Origin: Halobacillus litoralis | GTDB lineage: Bacteria; Bacillota; Bacilli; Bacillales; Halobacillaceae | Length of the DNA stretch: 64,000 nucleotides | Assembly: GCF_020171725.1 (NCBI RefSeq) | Contig: NZ_JAIVAJ010000010.1 | Coordinates: 1-64,000, forward strand | Direction: 5' to 3' | Shown: piece after piece, positions 7,785-16,993 of the stretch | Numbering within the stretch: position 1 is the stretch's first letter | Layout of the letters: every line of letters starts with the position of its first letter | The notes under the pieces: model-generated | Database searches by the model: none | Seen by the model: the letters and a program-made list of their open reading frames with translations, nothing else | What the model was told of the DNA's origin: nothing | Program-made: the position numbers and the translations under genes

Positions 7785-9140
7785 ATGGGTAAATATTTCG
7801 GAACAGACGGCGTCCGCGGTGTCGCCAACAAGGAGTTGACGCCTGAACTGGCGTTTAAACTTGGAAGGTACGGCGGTTACGTGCTGACGAAAGAAGTCAA
7901 TAAACCAAAGATATTAATCGGCCGGGATACACGGATTTCCGGTGAAATGCTGGAAGGAGCCCTTGCATCGGGCTTATTATCGATTGGAGCAGAAGTGATG
8001 CGTCTCGGCGTTATTTCTACACCAGGCGTTGCCTTTTTAACAAAAGCATTGGGTGCAGAAGCGGGAATCATGATTTCTGCTTCTCACAACCCGGTGGAGG
8101 ACAACGGCATCAAGTTCTTCGGTCCAGACGGATTTAAGCTGACAGATGATCAGGAGAAACAAATTGAGGACTTGATCGATGCAGAAGAGGATACGCTTCC
8201 TCGTCCATCCGGAGCGGATCTCGGACAGATCAACGATTACTTCGAAGGTGGTCAAAAGTATCTGCAGCACTTGAAGCAGACGGTCGATTACGATTTCGAA
8301 GGCCTTCATATCGCATTAGACTGTGCGCATGGCGCCACGTCTTCCCTTGCTTCGCATTTGTTTGCGGATTTAGAAGCGGATATCACATCCATCGGTTCTA
8401 CGCCGGACGGTTTGAATATCAACGAAGGCTGCGGATCGACGCACCCTGAATTATTGCAAAGCCTGGTGAAAGAAAAGGGAGCCGATATTGGACTTGCGTT
8501 CGATGGTGACGGCGACCGATTGATTGCCGTAGATGAAAAAGGTGACATTGTAGATGGCGACCGTATTATGTACATATGTGCCAAGCATATGAACCAACAA
8601 GGTACGTTGAATCACTCCACTGTCGTGTCGACGGTGATGAGTAACCTCGGCTTTTATAAAGCGATTGAAGATCAGGGGATGAAGAGTGACAAGACGTCCG
8701 TCGGTGACCGTTATGTGATGGAGGAAATGCGTCGTGGTGGCTACAATCTCGGTGGAGAACAGTCCGGTCACATCATTTTCCTTGAACACAACACAACAGG
8801 CGATGGTCTCCTGTCAGCTCTTCAGCTGGTGAATGTGATGAAGGAAACAGGAAAGCCCCTTTCAGAGCTTGCAGGTGAGATGCAGAAGTTCCCACAAGTG
8901 TTGAAGAACGTCCGCGTTATCGATAAGCAGAGTGTGCAGACACACCCACGCATCCAGGAAGCCATCCAGGCAGTCGAACAGGAGATGGGAGACAGCGGAC
9001 GTGTTCTTGTCCGCCCGTCAGGAACGGAACCTCTCGTTCGAATTATGGTAGAAGCGCCGACGGAAGAGCAGTGCGAAACATACTGTGATAAAGTCGTGCA
9101 AGTCGTCCAGGAAGAACTGGGTATGAAAGACGAGCAGTAA
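7785..9140 (+). CDS. glmM: Phosphoglucosamine mutase
   Basis: GlmM converts glucosamine-6-phosphate to glucosamine-1-phosphate on the way to UDP-GlcNAc. The phosphorylated-serine loop ISASHNP places the catalytic Ser at residue 100. The metal loop FDGDGDR and sugar-binding GGEQSGHI are present, and the C-terminal phosphate-binding loop reads [12 protein letters not shown]. At 451 residues it is full length. It is the last gene of the cdaA operon and acts directly downstream of GlmS, encoded next. Confidence 0.97.
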   Translation: MGKYFGTDGVRGVANKELTPELAFKLGRYGGYVLTKEVNKPKILIGRDTRISGEMLEGALASGLLSIGAEVMRLGVISTPGVAFLTKALGAEAGIMISASHNPVEDNGIKFFGPDGFKLTDDQEKQIEDLIDAEEDTLPRPSGADLGQINDYFEGGQKYLQHLKQTVDYDFEGLHIALDCAHGATSSLASHLFADLEADITSIGSTPDGLNINEGCGSTHPELLQSLVKEKGADIGLAFDGDGDRLIAVDEKGDIVDGDRIMYICAKHMNQQGTLNHSTVVSTVMSNLGFYKAIEDQGMKSDKTSVGDRYVMEEMRRGGYNLGGEQSGHIIFLEHNTTGDGLLSALQLVNVMKETGKPLSELAGEMQKFPQVLKNVRVIDKQSVQTHPRIQEAIQAVEQEMGDSGRVLVRPSGTEPLVRIMVEAPTEEQCETYCDKVVQVVQEELGMKDEQ

Positions 9141-9187
9141 TTAGAATAAGGCGTATAGGCAGTTCCGTCTGGCTTACGCAGTATGCT

Positions 9188-9216
9188 GGGAAGAGTCACA
9201 TACGTGGCTCTTTCGC
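9188..9216 (+). terminator. Weak terminator after glmM
   Basis: GAAGAGTCA and TGGCTCTTTC can pair around CATACG. The T run is short, so termination may be partial and some read-through into glmS is possible. Confidence 0.45.
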
Positions 9217-9265
9217 ATATTCTATTACAACTGGCTTACAGTTTCGTGACGGAGATCGATTTTTA

Positions 9266-9295
9266 TTGACCGTCTGCTTTCGACTCAGGTAAAAT
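9266..9295 (+). promoter_or_regulatory. Sigma-A promoter of glmS
   Basis: TTGACC at 9266-9271 and TAAAAT at 9290-9295 are 18 bp apart. Transcription from here would give a leader of about 115 nt before the ribozyme cleavage site. Confidence 0.6.
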
Positions 9296-9411
9296 AGGAT
9301 CAGTCCTTACAAATTTTGTTGAACTTCGTTTGAGGTTGACGAAACAAGGAAACAGACCATTAAGGTCTTATTCAAGAATGGAAAAGGAGGATTGAATTAG
9401 ACAAGTAAAGA

Positions 9412-9600
9412 TAGATAAAGCGCCAGGACTGTGCACAACGTAACATGTACAGTTGACGAGGAGGAGGTTCATCGAGCGTTCGGCGGATGCCTCCCGGTTG
9501 TTTCACTTCAACCGCACGTTTTCATGTAAACCGAAGAGGCGACTCTTCGACCAAACCATGAAAGCAAAGTGACCAAACTATAATTTGTCGGGAGAGGGGC
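9412..9600 (+). promoter_or_regulatory. glmS ribozyme (GlcN6P-responsive riboswitch)
   Basis: The conserved core is clear. AAAGCGCCAGGACTG contains the cleavage site, with cleavage expected between A9419 and G9420. It is followed by GACGAGGAGGAGGTT and the strongly conserved CGGCGGATGCCTCCCGG. A P4-type helix GAAGAGGCGACTCTTC comes next. It lies in the 520-nt gap upstream of glmS, exactly where the family occurs. Binding of glucosamine-6-phosphate activates self-cleavage and destabilises glmS mRNA. The 3' boundary is approximate. Confidence 0.96.
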
Positions 9601-9660
9601 AGCGTGACGCCCTTTTAGACAGCGGCCCGTTGCCCTTCTTGCTGAAGGAGGACAACACTT

Positions 9661-11463
9661 ATGTGTGGAATTGTTGGATATATTGGACAGAAAGATACCA
9701 AAGAGATTTTACTAACAGGTCTTGAGAAGCTTGAATATAGAGGATATGACTCTGCAGGTATTGCTACATTGAACAAAGACGGTGTGAACGTTTCGAAAGT
9801 GAAAGGCCGTATTGCAAGCCTTCGCAAAGCGGTAGATGAGAAAGTTGAGTCTACGCAGGGAATCGGTCATACACGCTGGGCGACACATGGTGCTCCAAGT
9901 GAGTTGAACGCACACCCACACCAAAGCGCATCAGGTCGTTTTACCATCGTTCACAACGGTGTCATCGAGAACTACCTGGACGTCAAAAACGAATACCTGG
10001 AGAATGTCGAGCTTCAAAGTGATACGGATACAGAAATCATCGTACAGCTGATCGAAGTGCTTCATAACGAAATGAACGACGTAGCAGCTGCGTTCCGCAA
10101 AGCGGTTCAACTGCTTACAGGTTCTTATGCGATCGCTCTTCTTGATGCTGAGAACGAAGATACGATCTATGTTGCCAAGAACAAAAGCCCGCTGCTTGTC
10201 GGTCTTGGTGATGATTTCAACATGGTAGCTTCCGATTCAATGGCAGCTCTTCACGTAACCGACCAGTTCATGGAGCTGATGGATAAAGAAACGGTCATCG
10301 TTCGTCGTGACGGTGTAGAAATCCAACAGCAGGATGGAACGGTTGTAACACGTGAGCCATTCACAGCTGAGATCGATGCAACAGACATTGAAAAGGGAAC
10401 ATACCCTCACTTCATGCTGAAGGAAATCGATGAGCAGCCATTTGTTATCCGTAAAATCATTCAGGAATATCAAGATGAGAATGACAACATTAAACTGGAT
10501 GCTGACGTACGTGCAGCGATGAAAGCTTGTGACCGCATTTACATCATTGCAGCAGGAACAAGCTATCACGCAGGACTACTTGGGAAGCAGTTCATCGAGA
10601 AACTTGCTAACATTCCGGTAGAAGTGCATGTAGCCAGCGAATTCTCTTATAATATGCCACTGCTTTCAGAAAAGCCATTATTCGTCTATATTTCTCAAAG
10701 TGGTGAAACAGCAGACAGTCGTTCTGTCCTAGTCCAAACGAAAGAACTCGGACATCCGGCACTGACGATTACAAACGTGCCAGGATCCACCCTTTCCCGA
10801 GAAGCGGATTACACGCTTCACTTACACGCAGGACCTGAAATCGCCGTAGCCTCTACAAAGGCTTACACAGCTCAAATGGCTGTTCTTGCGATTCTAGCTG
10901 TAGACACAGCACGTGCCAAAGGCATCAAGCTTGATTTCGATCCAATGCAGGAGCTGGGTATCGTAGCGAATACGATGGAAGCTTTAGCCGATCAGAAAGA
11001 GAAGTTCGAAGACTTAGCTCGTGAATACCTGCCAACAACACGCAACTGTTTCTTCATCGGTCGTGGCACAGACTACTATGTCGGCCTTGAGGGATCATTG
11101 AAGCTGAAAGAAATCTCCTACATCCAAGCGGAAGGTTTCGCTGGAGGAGAGTTGAAACACGGTACCATTGCTTTGATTGAAGAAGGTACACCGGTCATCG
11201 CTCTTGCAACGCAGGAAAACGTTAACTACTCCATCCGCGGAAACGTACAGGAAGTAGAAGCGCGCGGTGCAAACAGCATGATCATCAGCATGAAGGGACT
11301 TGATAAAGAAGGCGATGCATTCGTCATCCCACAAGTTCATGAACTGCTGACACCACTTGTATCCGTTCTTCCGATGCAGCTGATTTCTTACTATGCAGCG
11401 CTTCACCGCGACTGTGATGTCGATAAGCCGCGTAACCTTGCGAAAAGTGTTACGGTTGAGTAA
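9661..11463 (+). CDS. glmS: Glutamine-fructose-6-phosphate aminotransferase (isomerizing)
   Basis: GlmS makes glucosamine-6-phosphate from fructose-6-phosphate and glutamine, the first committed step to UDP-GlcNAc. The protein begins MCGIVGYIG, so Cys2 is the glutaminase nucleophile. HTRWATHG and DTE follow in the glutaminase domain. Two SIS domains carry SQSGETADS and the lysine-containing ASTKAYT motif, and the conserved end reads [12 protein letters not shown]. At 600 residues it is full length. GAAGGAGG precedes the ATG. Expression is controlled by the upstream ribozyme. Confidence 0.98.
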   Translation: MCGIVGYIGQKDTKEILLTGLEKLEYRGYDSAGIATLNKDGVNVSKVKGRIASLRKAVDEKVESTQGIGHTRWATHGAPSELNAHPHQSASGRFTIVHNGVIENYLDVKNEYLENVELQSDTDTEIIVQLIEVLHNEMNDVAAAFRKAVQLLTGSYAIALLDAENEDTIYVAKNKSPLLVGLGDDFNMVASDSMAALHVTDQFMELMDKETVIVRRDGVEIQQQDGTVVTREPFTAEIDATDIEKGTYPHFMLKEIDEQPFVIRKIIQEYQDENDNIKLDADVRAAMKACDRIYIIAAGTSYHAGLLGKQFIEKLANIPVEVHVASEFSYNMPLLSEKPLFVYISQSGETADSRSVLVQTKELGHPALTITNVPGSTLSREADYTLHLHAGPEIAVASTKAYTAQMAVLAILAVDTARAKGIKLDFDPMQELGIVANTMEALADQKEKFEDLAREYLPTTRNCFFIGRGTDYYVGLEGSLKLKEISYIQAEGFAGGELKHGTIALIEEGTPVIALATQENVNYSIRGNVQEVEARGANSMIISMKGLDKEGDAFVIPQVHELLTPLVSVLPMQLISYYAALHRDCDVDKPRNLAKSVTVE

Positions 11464-11473
11464 GGGATACAAC

Positions 11474-11509
11474 AAACGCTTGGACCTTTTATAGGTTCAA
11501 GCGTTTTTT
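11474..11509 (+). terminator. Terminator after glmS
   Basis: AAACGCTTGGACCT pairs with AGGTTCAAGCGTTT (one mismatch) and is followed by a T run. Confidence 0.88.
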
Positions 11510-11539
11510 CTTGTTCTGTAAACGAAAGAAAGGAGTTTG

Positions 11540-12253
11540 ATGATCGTGTGGAATTTTGAATTTGGATTTGAGTTCATCCCGTTTCTTGTGACGGTCCTGA
11601 ATTGGGGCATCATCCTGACGATTGCCCATTTTATCTACATAAAACAAAACATAAAGCCGAAGCGGTGGAAGGTGTTTGTTGTGATCTTCGTCGGAATTTT
11701 TGCGTTCCACTTCAGTTGGCAGAGTTCAGGGACTGTTCTTAGGTTTCCTATTCTCCCTCTAGGGGTGTGGATTCTTTACGGGATTTTAAAAAAGAAAGAA
11801 GGAAGATGGCGTACATATAGACGGTTCGCCTGGCTCGGGTTTTGGGCAAATGTACTCTTTTTAGCGACCAGTTTACTGTCTGCTCAGGTGCAGCCTCTTG
11901 TATATCCACCTGATGAAGTATCTACATATATCGCTGATGTCCAGCAGGCAGAAGCCCTGCACGTGCATCCTTCAGCGGATGACCTGAGCGTAGAGCACGA
12001 CTTGTTAACAGAGCAGAACTGGCAGGAAGCACCTGTTCAGAGTGTGGCTTGGTACGAAGCGCATAGGGATGAAAGAGAGCGAGTGGATGAACAGTTCCCG
12101 TACTTGTTGAAGGGGTATGAACCGAAGTGGGGAAGCGGAGCTGAAAGCCGGATTTATGTAGAAAAGGACGGCAAAGGTCTCTTGATTTCAACTGCCGAAC
12201 AACAATATTACTTCCAGGCTGAACAGTCTGTTTTCCAAGGAGAGGTTGAATGA
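11540..12253 (+). CDS. Hypothetical membrane protein
   Basis: I do not recognise the family. The roughly 237-residue protein has about four hydrophobic segments in its first 130 residues, then a polar, probably extracytoplasmic domain of about 110 residues rich in Glu, Ser and aromatic residues. The start is uncertain: a TTG at 11537, an ATG at 11540 and a GTG at 11546 all lie close behind AAAGGAG; I took the ATG. It overlaps the next gene by 4 bp (ATGA), so the pair is an operon. Confidence 0.7.
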   Translation: MIVWNFEFGFEFIPFLVTVLNWGIILTIAHFIYIKQNIKPKRWKVFVVIFVGIFAFHFSWQSSGTVLRFPILPLGVWILYGILKKKEGRWRTYRRFAWLGFWANVLFLATSLLSAQVQPLVYPPDEVSTYIADVQQAEALHVHPSADDLSVEHDLLTEQNWQEAPVQSVAWYEAHRDERERVDEQFPYLLKGYEPKWGSGAESRIYVEKDGKGLLISTAEQQYYFQAEQSVFQGEVE

Positions 12254-12984
12254 TGAAGAAAAAATGGCTGTGGGCAGGGGCGGGGGTCGTCGTCCTCGTT
12301 GCGTTGGTCTACTTGTTCTTGGTCAAATCCCCTTCTTCGTTTCCGAATGAAAAGGTTGTCGTGGCCGGCATCAACAACGCGTTTCCTGAAGCGAAAGCGA
12401 GTGAGGTGCAAGGTGTCATCGAAGTGAGTGAGACGAAGCGGTTCGTACCGTTTAGGACCGAGCAGAACCTTTATGGCAAAAGTCTCTGGGTGTGGAATGG
12501 GGCAGAGTGGAAGGCTGAGAATATCCGAGTGGATCAGGAGCCCGAGCTGTGGGAAGTGGAAAGGGGCAAGTCTTCTACGTATCATTTTATTTGGAATGTC
12601 GATCCTGACACCACGATCGAAACATTTGAATTCTACCTGTTGAGGGATCGTAATTATCGTGTATCAGATGGAGTGAAAACGTATATGCCCGGTGTGCAGA
12701 TGAAGAAGGTGGTTGATCTGACTGACCAGAGCTATGGGGTGTTGAAAATGCCTGAGGAGTGGTCCTATTTTATGGATTCACTTGAAAACACCATGCCGAA
12801 TAGGAATCCCCTGTTTTCTTCGGTGTTCAGCAGTCCGACGGTCGAATTCCGTATGAGAAGGTTAAACGCCGAAGGAGAAAGTGTGCGGCTCAGTCTACCT
12901 GGTGGAATAGGTTATGGTGGAAGTGAGTATCTGCAGTTCATTCCAGGGGTGGATGAGCGAGGATTAGAAAAACCTGTAGAATAA
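12250..12984 (+). CDS. Hypothetical exported or membrane-anchored protein
   Basis: The 244-residue protein has one N-terminal hydrophobic helix (about residues 6-24, after MMKKKW) and no lipobox. The rest is a soluble domain with no motif I can name. It is translationally coupled to the upstream membrane protein, and the two may work together at the cell surface. Function unknown. Confidence 0.7.
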   Translation: MMKKKWLWAGAGVVVLVALVYLFLVKSPSSFPNEKVVVAGINNAFPEAKASEVQGVIEVSETKRFVPFRTEQNLYGKSLWVWNGAEWKAENIRVDQEPELWEVERGKSSTYHFIWNVDPDTTIETFEFYLLRDRNYRVSDGVKTYMPGVQMKKVVDLTDQSYGVLKMPEEWSYFMDSLENTMPNRNPLFSSVFSSPTVEFRMRRLNAEGESVRLSLPGGIGYGGSEYLQFIPGVDERGLEKPVE

Positions 12985-12990
12985 AAACAC

Positions 12991-13024
12991 TTAGGGAAGT
13001 AGCGATGTGCGCTGCTTCCCTATT
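12991..13024. terminator. Bidirectional terminator between convergent genes
   Basis: TAGGGAAGTAGCG pairs with CGCTGCTTCCCTA (one G-U), with A-rich sequence on the left and TATTTT on the right. It overlaps the stop of the convergent acetyltransferase gene. Confidence 0.7.
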
Positions 13025-13418
13025 TTAGTGGCTTCCCCATCACAATATGAGGTCCGATGGGGGGATAATCGAACACCTCTCCATATGGTTTAAAGCCAAG
13101 CTTTTCATAATAAACCTGAACCGATGTACGTCCCTGGCACCACAACACGTGGTATCCTTTCTTTTTCGCTGCTTCTTCTCCGAACTCAACGACGGCTCGT
13201 CCAGCTCCATGGTCACGGAAGTCCGGCTCGGTGGCCATCGCTCTCAGCCGGCATTGTTTTGGTTCAGAGAAGTGCCGGTCCTTTTCGTGATAGAAGGAGC
13301 CTATACTAATCAGTTGATCATCTTGAAAGGCTCCGACATGAAGGGTTTCTTCGTCACTGTCAGCCTGATAGACGCACGCTTCAAAGGGCTGGTGGGGACG
13401 TAGAATCCGATGGCGCAA
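13020..13418 (-). CDS. GNAT-family N-acetyltransferase
   Basis: The GNAT acetyl-CoA site is visible as RAMATEPDFRDHGAGRAVVEF (near residues 59-79), with the C-terminal VQVYYEKLGFKPYGEVF segment. The best canonical start is the TTG at 13418 (132 residues). Coding similarity seems to extend upstream: the in-frame stretch EVKNIPPEQAYPLRHRILRP resembles the usual N-terminal strand of this subfamily. AAGGAG sits 8 nt before an ATC codon at 13457, and no ATG, GTG or TTG occurs between the in-frame stop and that strand. The true start may therefore be non-canonical. Substrate unknown. Confidence 0.82.
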   Translation of the reverse strand: MRHRILRPHQPFEACVYQADSDEETLHVGAFQDDQLISIGSFYHEKDRHFSEPKQCRLRAMATEPDFRDHGAGRAVVEFGEEAAKKKGYHVLWCQGRTSVQVYYEKLGFKPYGEVFDYPPIGPHIVMGKPLK

Positions 13419-13545
13419 AGGGTAAGCCTGCTCGGGTGGAATGTTTTTAACCTCGATACTAATCTCTCCTTACTATGTACTTATGCTACTACCCTTCTAT
13501 TTTCTTCTACCTTTCTCCTCCCGTTCATAGTAAAAAGCTCATCGC

Positions 13546-13848
13546 TTAGAAACGACGAGCTCTTGGGAATCCACATGTGAACATTTGCTGCAACCTCATG
13601 TATTTGTACATCATTCGTGCGTGACGGCCTTCTTCTGTGTATGGGGTTTGTAATCGCTCAAGCTCACGGATGAAGGCATCGTCACAGGCGCAGCGGTTAC
13701 GGGATTCACGATAGCACTCGTCGTGTCTCTTACAGGCTGCATCTACTTCGTTTAACGGCTCACCCGGTCCACTACAGCCCGGGCCGCAGTATTTGTAGCC
13801 GGGGAACAGGCAGAATTCAGGACGGAACGGATCTCTACGACGGCTCAT
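13546..13848 (-). CDS. Phospholipase A2-like small Cys-rich protein
   Basis: The 100-residue protein carries the PLA2 core: YCGPGCSGPGEP resembles the calcium-binding loop (residues 20-31), and CKRHDEC (39-45) resembles the catalytic C-x2-HD-x-C helix with His42/Asp43. Further cysteines at 52 and 54 could form disulfides. There is no signal peptide, so it is probably not classically secreted. Related Bacillus proteins are often grouped with parvovirus-VP1-type phospholipases. Enzyme activity is inferred from the motif only. Confidence 0.75.
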   Translation of the reverse strand: MSRRRDPFRPEFCLFPGYKYCGPGCSGPGEPLNEVDAACKRHDECYRESRNRCACDDAFIRELERLQTPYTEEGRHARMMYKYMRLQQMFTCGFPRARRF

Positions 13849-13922
13849 ACGTCTACTCCTTCCACGGTTTTATGATAGCTTATGAGAATCCGCTTGAAAG
13901 GAGTGGGTCTTCATGACAAAAA

Positions 13923-13949
13923 TGAAACGTTTTGTCAGAGTATTCCGTA
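13923..13949 (+). promoter_or_regulatory. Sigma-W-type promoter for the DUF4003 operon
   Basis: TGAAAC at 13923-13928 and CGTA at 13946-13949 are 17 bp apart, the same boxes and spacing as the sigW promoter at 4382. The predicted start point falls about 20 nt before the ATG at 13974. This predicts that the DUF4003, methyltransferase and S41 genes belong to the sigma-W envelope-stress regulon. Confidence 0.75.
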
Positions 13950-13973
13950 TAAAAGGATAGGGAGCGTGATGAG

Positions 13974-14939
13974 ATGAAGGCGCAGGAGAAGATGGATCGT
14001 ATGATTGAGATCTTTTCGAAAATGAATGAGAAAAGCAAATGGACGGATGATCGCGTATTGATGATGGCTGCGTCCGTGTACGTGGTGAAAAACCGTCCGT
14101 TTGAGGTCGATCGTTATATCGAGTTGTGTGACTATATTAAAGAGGAGACGGGGGTCTTTTCCTATTTGAAATCGACGATGAGATTTACGGTGGCTGCCTG
14201 GCTCGATACCCGCTTTGATGATCCGAAGTCGGCGTTCAGGAAGTACAGTGAGGTCTACGAGACGATGATTTCAAAAGGCTTTAAGAGAACACCCTTCACT
14301 TACATTGCCGCACTTGTAATGTTGGAGCACCATGATGATCTTGATGACTGGATCAGCCGCGCATTGACGGTGTATGAACGGATGAAGCAGGAACATCCCT
14401 TCATTACGTCGAAGGATGATTATCCGCTGGCTGTCGTTCTTTCCGAGGGTGAAGGGGAGATTGATCCGTTGATCGAGGGCATGGAGGAGATCTACAGCGG
14501 GCTTCATAAGAAGGGCTTCATGGTGGGAAACAATCTTCAATTTATGAGTCACATGCTTTCAATGGACAAGGAACATTCGACCTCGGACCTGATTGACCGG
14601 GTCGTCCATATATCGGACCAAATGAAGCGTGCTTCTCTGAAGGTAAAAGGGATGCACTACCCGGATGTAGGGTTGTTGGTTTTGATGGATGATGTGAATC
14701 GCCTCGACGATATACGGACGGTGCGCGATCAGCTTAACAAAACGAGTAAATACAGGTGGCATCGGGATTTGAATTATAAGTTGGCTGTACAGATTGTATT
14801 AAGTGATTCGCTCGATCAACTTGAGATGACGGAAACGAGTTTGCTTACAAGCATGGAAGTCATCATGCAGGCTCAGCAAACGACGATGATGGCCGGGGCG
14901 ATTGGTGTTGCGGCTACAGCTGACGGAGGAGGAGCGTAA
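13974..14939 (+). CDS. DUF4003-family protein
   Basis: This 321-residue, largely alpha-helical soluble protein matches the DUF4003 type known from Bacillaceae. It has an N-terminal helical region with WTDDRVLMMAAS, then repeated helical hairpins. The tail is hydrophobic and Ala/Gly-rich (MMAGAIGVAATADGGGA). No catalytic motif is visible. The stop codon abuts the ATG of the next gene, so the two are translationally coupled. A sigma-W-type promoter lies directly upstream. Role unknown. Confidence 0.75.
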   Translation: MKAQEKMDRMIEIFSKMNEKSKWTDDRVLMMAASVYVVKNRPFEVDRYIELCDYIKEETGVFSYLKSTMRFTVAAWLDTRFDDPKSAFRKYSEVYETMISKGFKRTPFTYIAALVMLEHHDDLDDWISRALTVYERMKQEHPFITSKDDYPLAVVLSEGEGEIDPLIEGMEEIYSGLHKKGFMVGNNLQFMSHMLSMDKEHSTSDLIDRVVHISDQMKRASLKVKGMHYPDVGLLVLMDDVNRLDDIRTVRDQLNKTSKYRWHRDLNYKLAVQIVLSDSLDQLEMTETSLLTSMEVIMQAQQTTMMAGAIGVAATADGGGA

Positions 14940-15686
14940 ATGAAGATGTACGATGAGTTTGTGAAGGATTTTGAAGAAGCGTTTGAAGGATGGGATTTCT
15001 CATTCGTTACGGAAACAGGACGAATTCAGAGCCATGCACTGACATGGTCCTATGGGAGTTTGGTGCTTCCGTATATCAAAACGTCATCCTCTATGCTGGA
15101 TATGGGGACAGGCGGGGGCGAGCTGCTGTCGAAGTTTCGCCCACTGCCGGCAAAGGTGACGGCAACAGAAGCCTATGAGCCGAACATCCCGATTGCGCGT
15201 GAGCGTCTGGAGCCACTGGGGATTCATGTAGCGGCGATTTCAGAGGATTCGAAGCTCCCTTTTGAGGATGAGGAGTTTGATTTAATCATCAATAAGCACG
15301 AGTCGTTTTCTCCATATGAAGTGCGCCGTATTTTGAAACCGGAAGGGACGTTTATTACTCAACAGGTAGGAGGCTATGACTGCCGCCAGATCAATGAGGC
15401 GCTTGGTTCGCCCGAGAACGTGTATGAAAACTGGGACCTGGAAGCGGCTGTACATGGGCTGGAGCAGCATGGCTTCACCATCACGAAAGCCGTAGAGGAA
15501 TTTCCCGTTCAGCGCTTTTATGATATCGGGGCATTGCTTTACTATTTGAAAGCCATTCCGTGGCAGGTGCCTGACTTCACCATTGAAGGATACGATGAAC
15601 CGCTTAAGAAGATTCATCAACAGATTCAAGAGAAGGGATACTTCGATGCTAAGCAACATCGATTTTTGATTGAAGCCCATGTCTAA
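14940..15686 (+). CDS. Class I SAM-dependent methyltransferase
   Basis: SAM-binding motif I reads LDMGTGGGE (near residues 51-59). It is followed by the acidic ATEAY strand, and motif IV-like DLIINKHESF sits near 115. At 248 residues it is a single-domain Rossmann methyltransferase, and the substrate cannot be told. GGAGGAGCG in the end of the upstream gene serves as ribosome site. Second gene of a three-gene operon. Confidence 0.88.
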   Translation: MKMYDEFVKDFEEAFEGWDFSFVTETGRIQSHALTWSYGSLVLPYIKTSSSMLDMGTGGGELLSKFRPLPAKVTATEAYEPNIPIARERLEPLGIHVAAISEDSKLPFEDEEFDLIINKHESFSPYEVRRILKPEGTFITQQVGGYDCRQINEALGSPENVYENWDLEAAVHGLEQHGFTITKAVEEFPVQRFYDIGALLYYLKAIPWQVPDFTIEGYDEPLKKIHQQIQEKGYFDAKQHRFLIEAHV

Positions 15687-15696
15687 GGAGGCCACG

Positions 15697-16959
15697 ATGT
15701 ACAGAGAAATATTCGAAAGCATTGTAGACATGACGCACCACGATTATGCCGGGCATGAGATGAAGCGGGGAAGCAGCACTCCTGATTACTATAGGGAGAA
15801 ACTGAACGAGTGCACAATGGATGACCAATCGTTTGAGGCATTGGTTCAGGGTTACCTGACGGATTTTCAGGAATTACATATGGGGTTCCGTTTCTTGGAT
15901 TCAAATAGGCAAATGGATGCTGGGTTTACGGTCCGGCGCTATGAGAACAGATTGTATGTGACAACGTCCCACCGAGAGGGTGTTGAAAAGGGAGATGCGA
16001 TTGTTTCATTGGACGGATCTTCTATTGAGGAGGTGGCTGAAATCCATGAACGGAGGCTGCAGTCCTCTCATCCAGAAAGGGAAAACTGGGCGGCGCTTCT
16101 CCTTGAAGCAGGAGAAGCTGACCTTGTAACTGCTGAAGGCAAACGTTCGAACATCGTGCTTGAGCCACAGGTGAAACCAACCTACAGCCCTACGTACATG
16201 GTTGAGAGCTTAGAAGATGAAGTCCTTCTGTTAACGCTGACCGACTTTTGGGACCACGATGCGATTGCTGAACTGATCCAGGCGCATCACGACGAGCTCT
16301 CACGTTGTGAAAAGCTCATCATAGACGTCCGAACGAATAAAGGGGGCAGTGACTTAGCTTATTTTGAATTGCTTCCTTACATTTTCCACGGTTCACATGT
16401 GGATATGTCTCAGTTCGGCGATTGTGCTTTAACACTTTGCACAGAAAGAAACGTTGATTTACGTGTACAGCTGATGGAACAGGTACTTGCGTCTACGGAA
16501 GATGCTGAAACGAGAAGGCATATCCATGTCATGATTCGTGAGCTGGAAAAGAACAGAGGAAAAGGTTTCGTGGAGTTGGATCTATCCGAAATCGAAGAAG
16601 GCGTGAGCTTTGATACGAAAGAGGGACCGGAAAACGTGGTCGTTCTGTCTGATGTCTATTGCGGGAGTTCGGGGGATTCCTTTGTCGAAACCGTTAAGCA
16701 CTCTGAAAAAGTGACCGTCATCGGCCGTCCGACACTTGGAATGAATGATTACGCAAATGTTGCGGTGATTACGTTTCATGATACCTTTCAGTTTTGGTAC
16801 CCGACCTCCAAGTCATCGGCAGTAGATGAAGGAAGAGGGATGAGTGGTGTGGGCATAGCGCCTGATGTATATATACCGTGGACACCTGAGCACCTGCAGC
16901 GAGACGTGGACTTAGACAGGGCCGTTTTATGGTTGAATGAAAAGGTTGAAACAAAATAA
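15697..16959 (+). CDS. S41-family peptidase (tail-specific protease-like)
   Basis: The 421-residue protein has a PDZ-like middle (GVEKGDAIVSLDGSSIEE) and a C-terminal S41 core. IIDVRTNKGGSD and the nucleophile loop VLSDVYCGSSGDSFVE are visible, and IGRPTLGMNDYANV follows. There is no signal peptide or membrane anchor, unlike CtpA/CtpB, so it probably acts in the cytosol. AAGGAGG precedes the ATG at 15697; a TTG at 15670 lies inside the upstream gene. Last gene of the probable sigma-W operon, followed by a terminator. Confidence 0.85.
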   Translation: MYREIFESIVDMTHHDYAGHEMKRGSSTPDYYREKLNECTMDDQSFEALVQGYLTDFQELHMGFRFLDSNRQMDAGFTVRRYENRLYVTTSHREGVEKGDAIVSLDGSSIEEVAEIHERRLQSSHPERENWAALLLEAGEADLVTAEGKRSNIVLEPQVKPTYSPTYMVESLEDEVLLLTLTDFWDHDAIAELIQAHHDELSRCEKLIIDVRTNKGGSDLAYFELLPYIFHGSHVDMSQFGDCALTLCTERNVDLRVQLMEQVLASTEDAETRRHIHVMIRELEKNRGKGFVELDLSEIEEGVSFDTKEGPENVVVLSDVYCGSSGDSFVETVKHSEKVTVIGRPTLGMNDYANVAVITFHDTFQFWYPTSKSSAVDEGRGMSGVGIAPDVYIPWTPEHLQRDVDLDRAVLWLNEKVETK

Positions 16960-16986
16960 AAGTCCGGAGCACCTCCGGACTTTTTA
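16959..16986. terminator. Terminator between convergent S41 and SDR genes
   Basis: AAAGTCCGGAG and CTCCGGACTTT form a perfect stem around CAC with a T run after it and an A run before it, so it can act in both directions. Confidence 0.9.
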
Positions 16987-16993
16987 GACCTAT

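Noticed and set aside
13914..13961. 14-codon frame with a good ribosome site before the DUF4003 gene
   Set aside because: It overlaps the sigma-W promoter boxes, so the predicted transcript starts inside it and would not contain its start codon.
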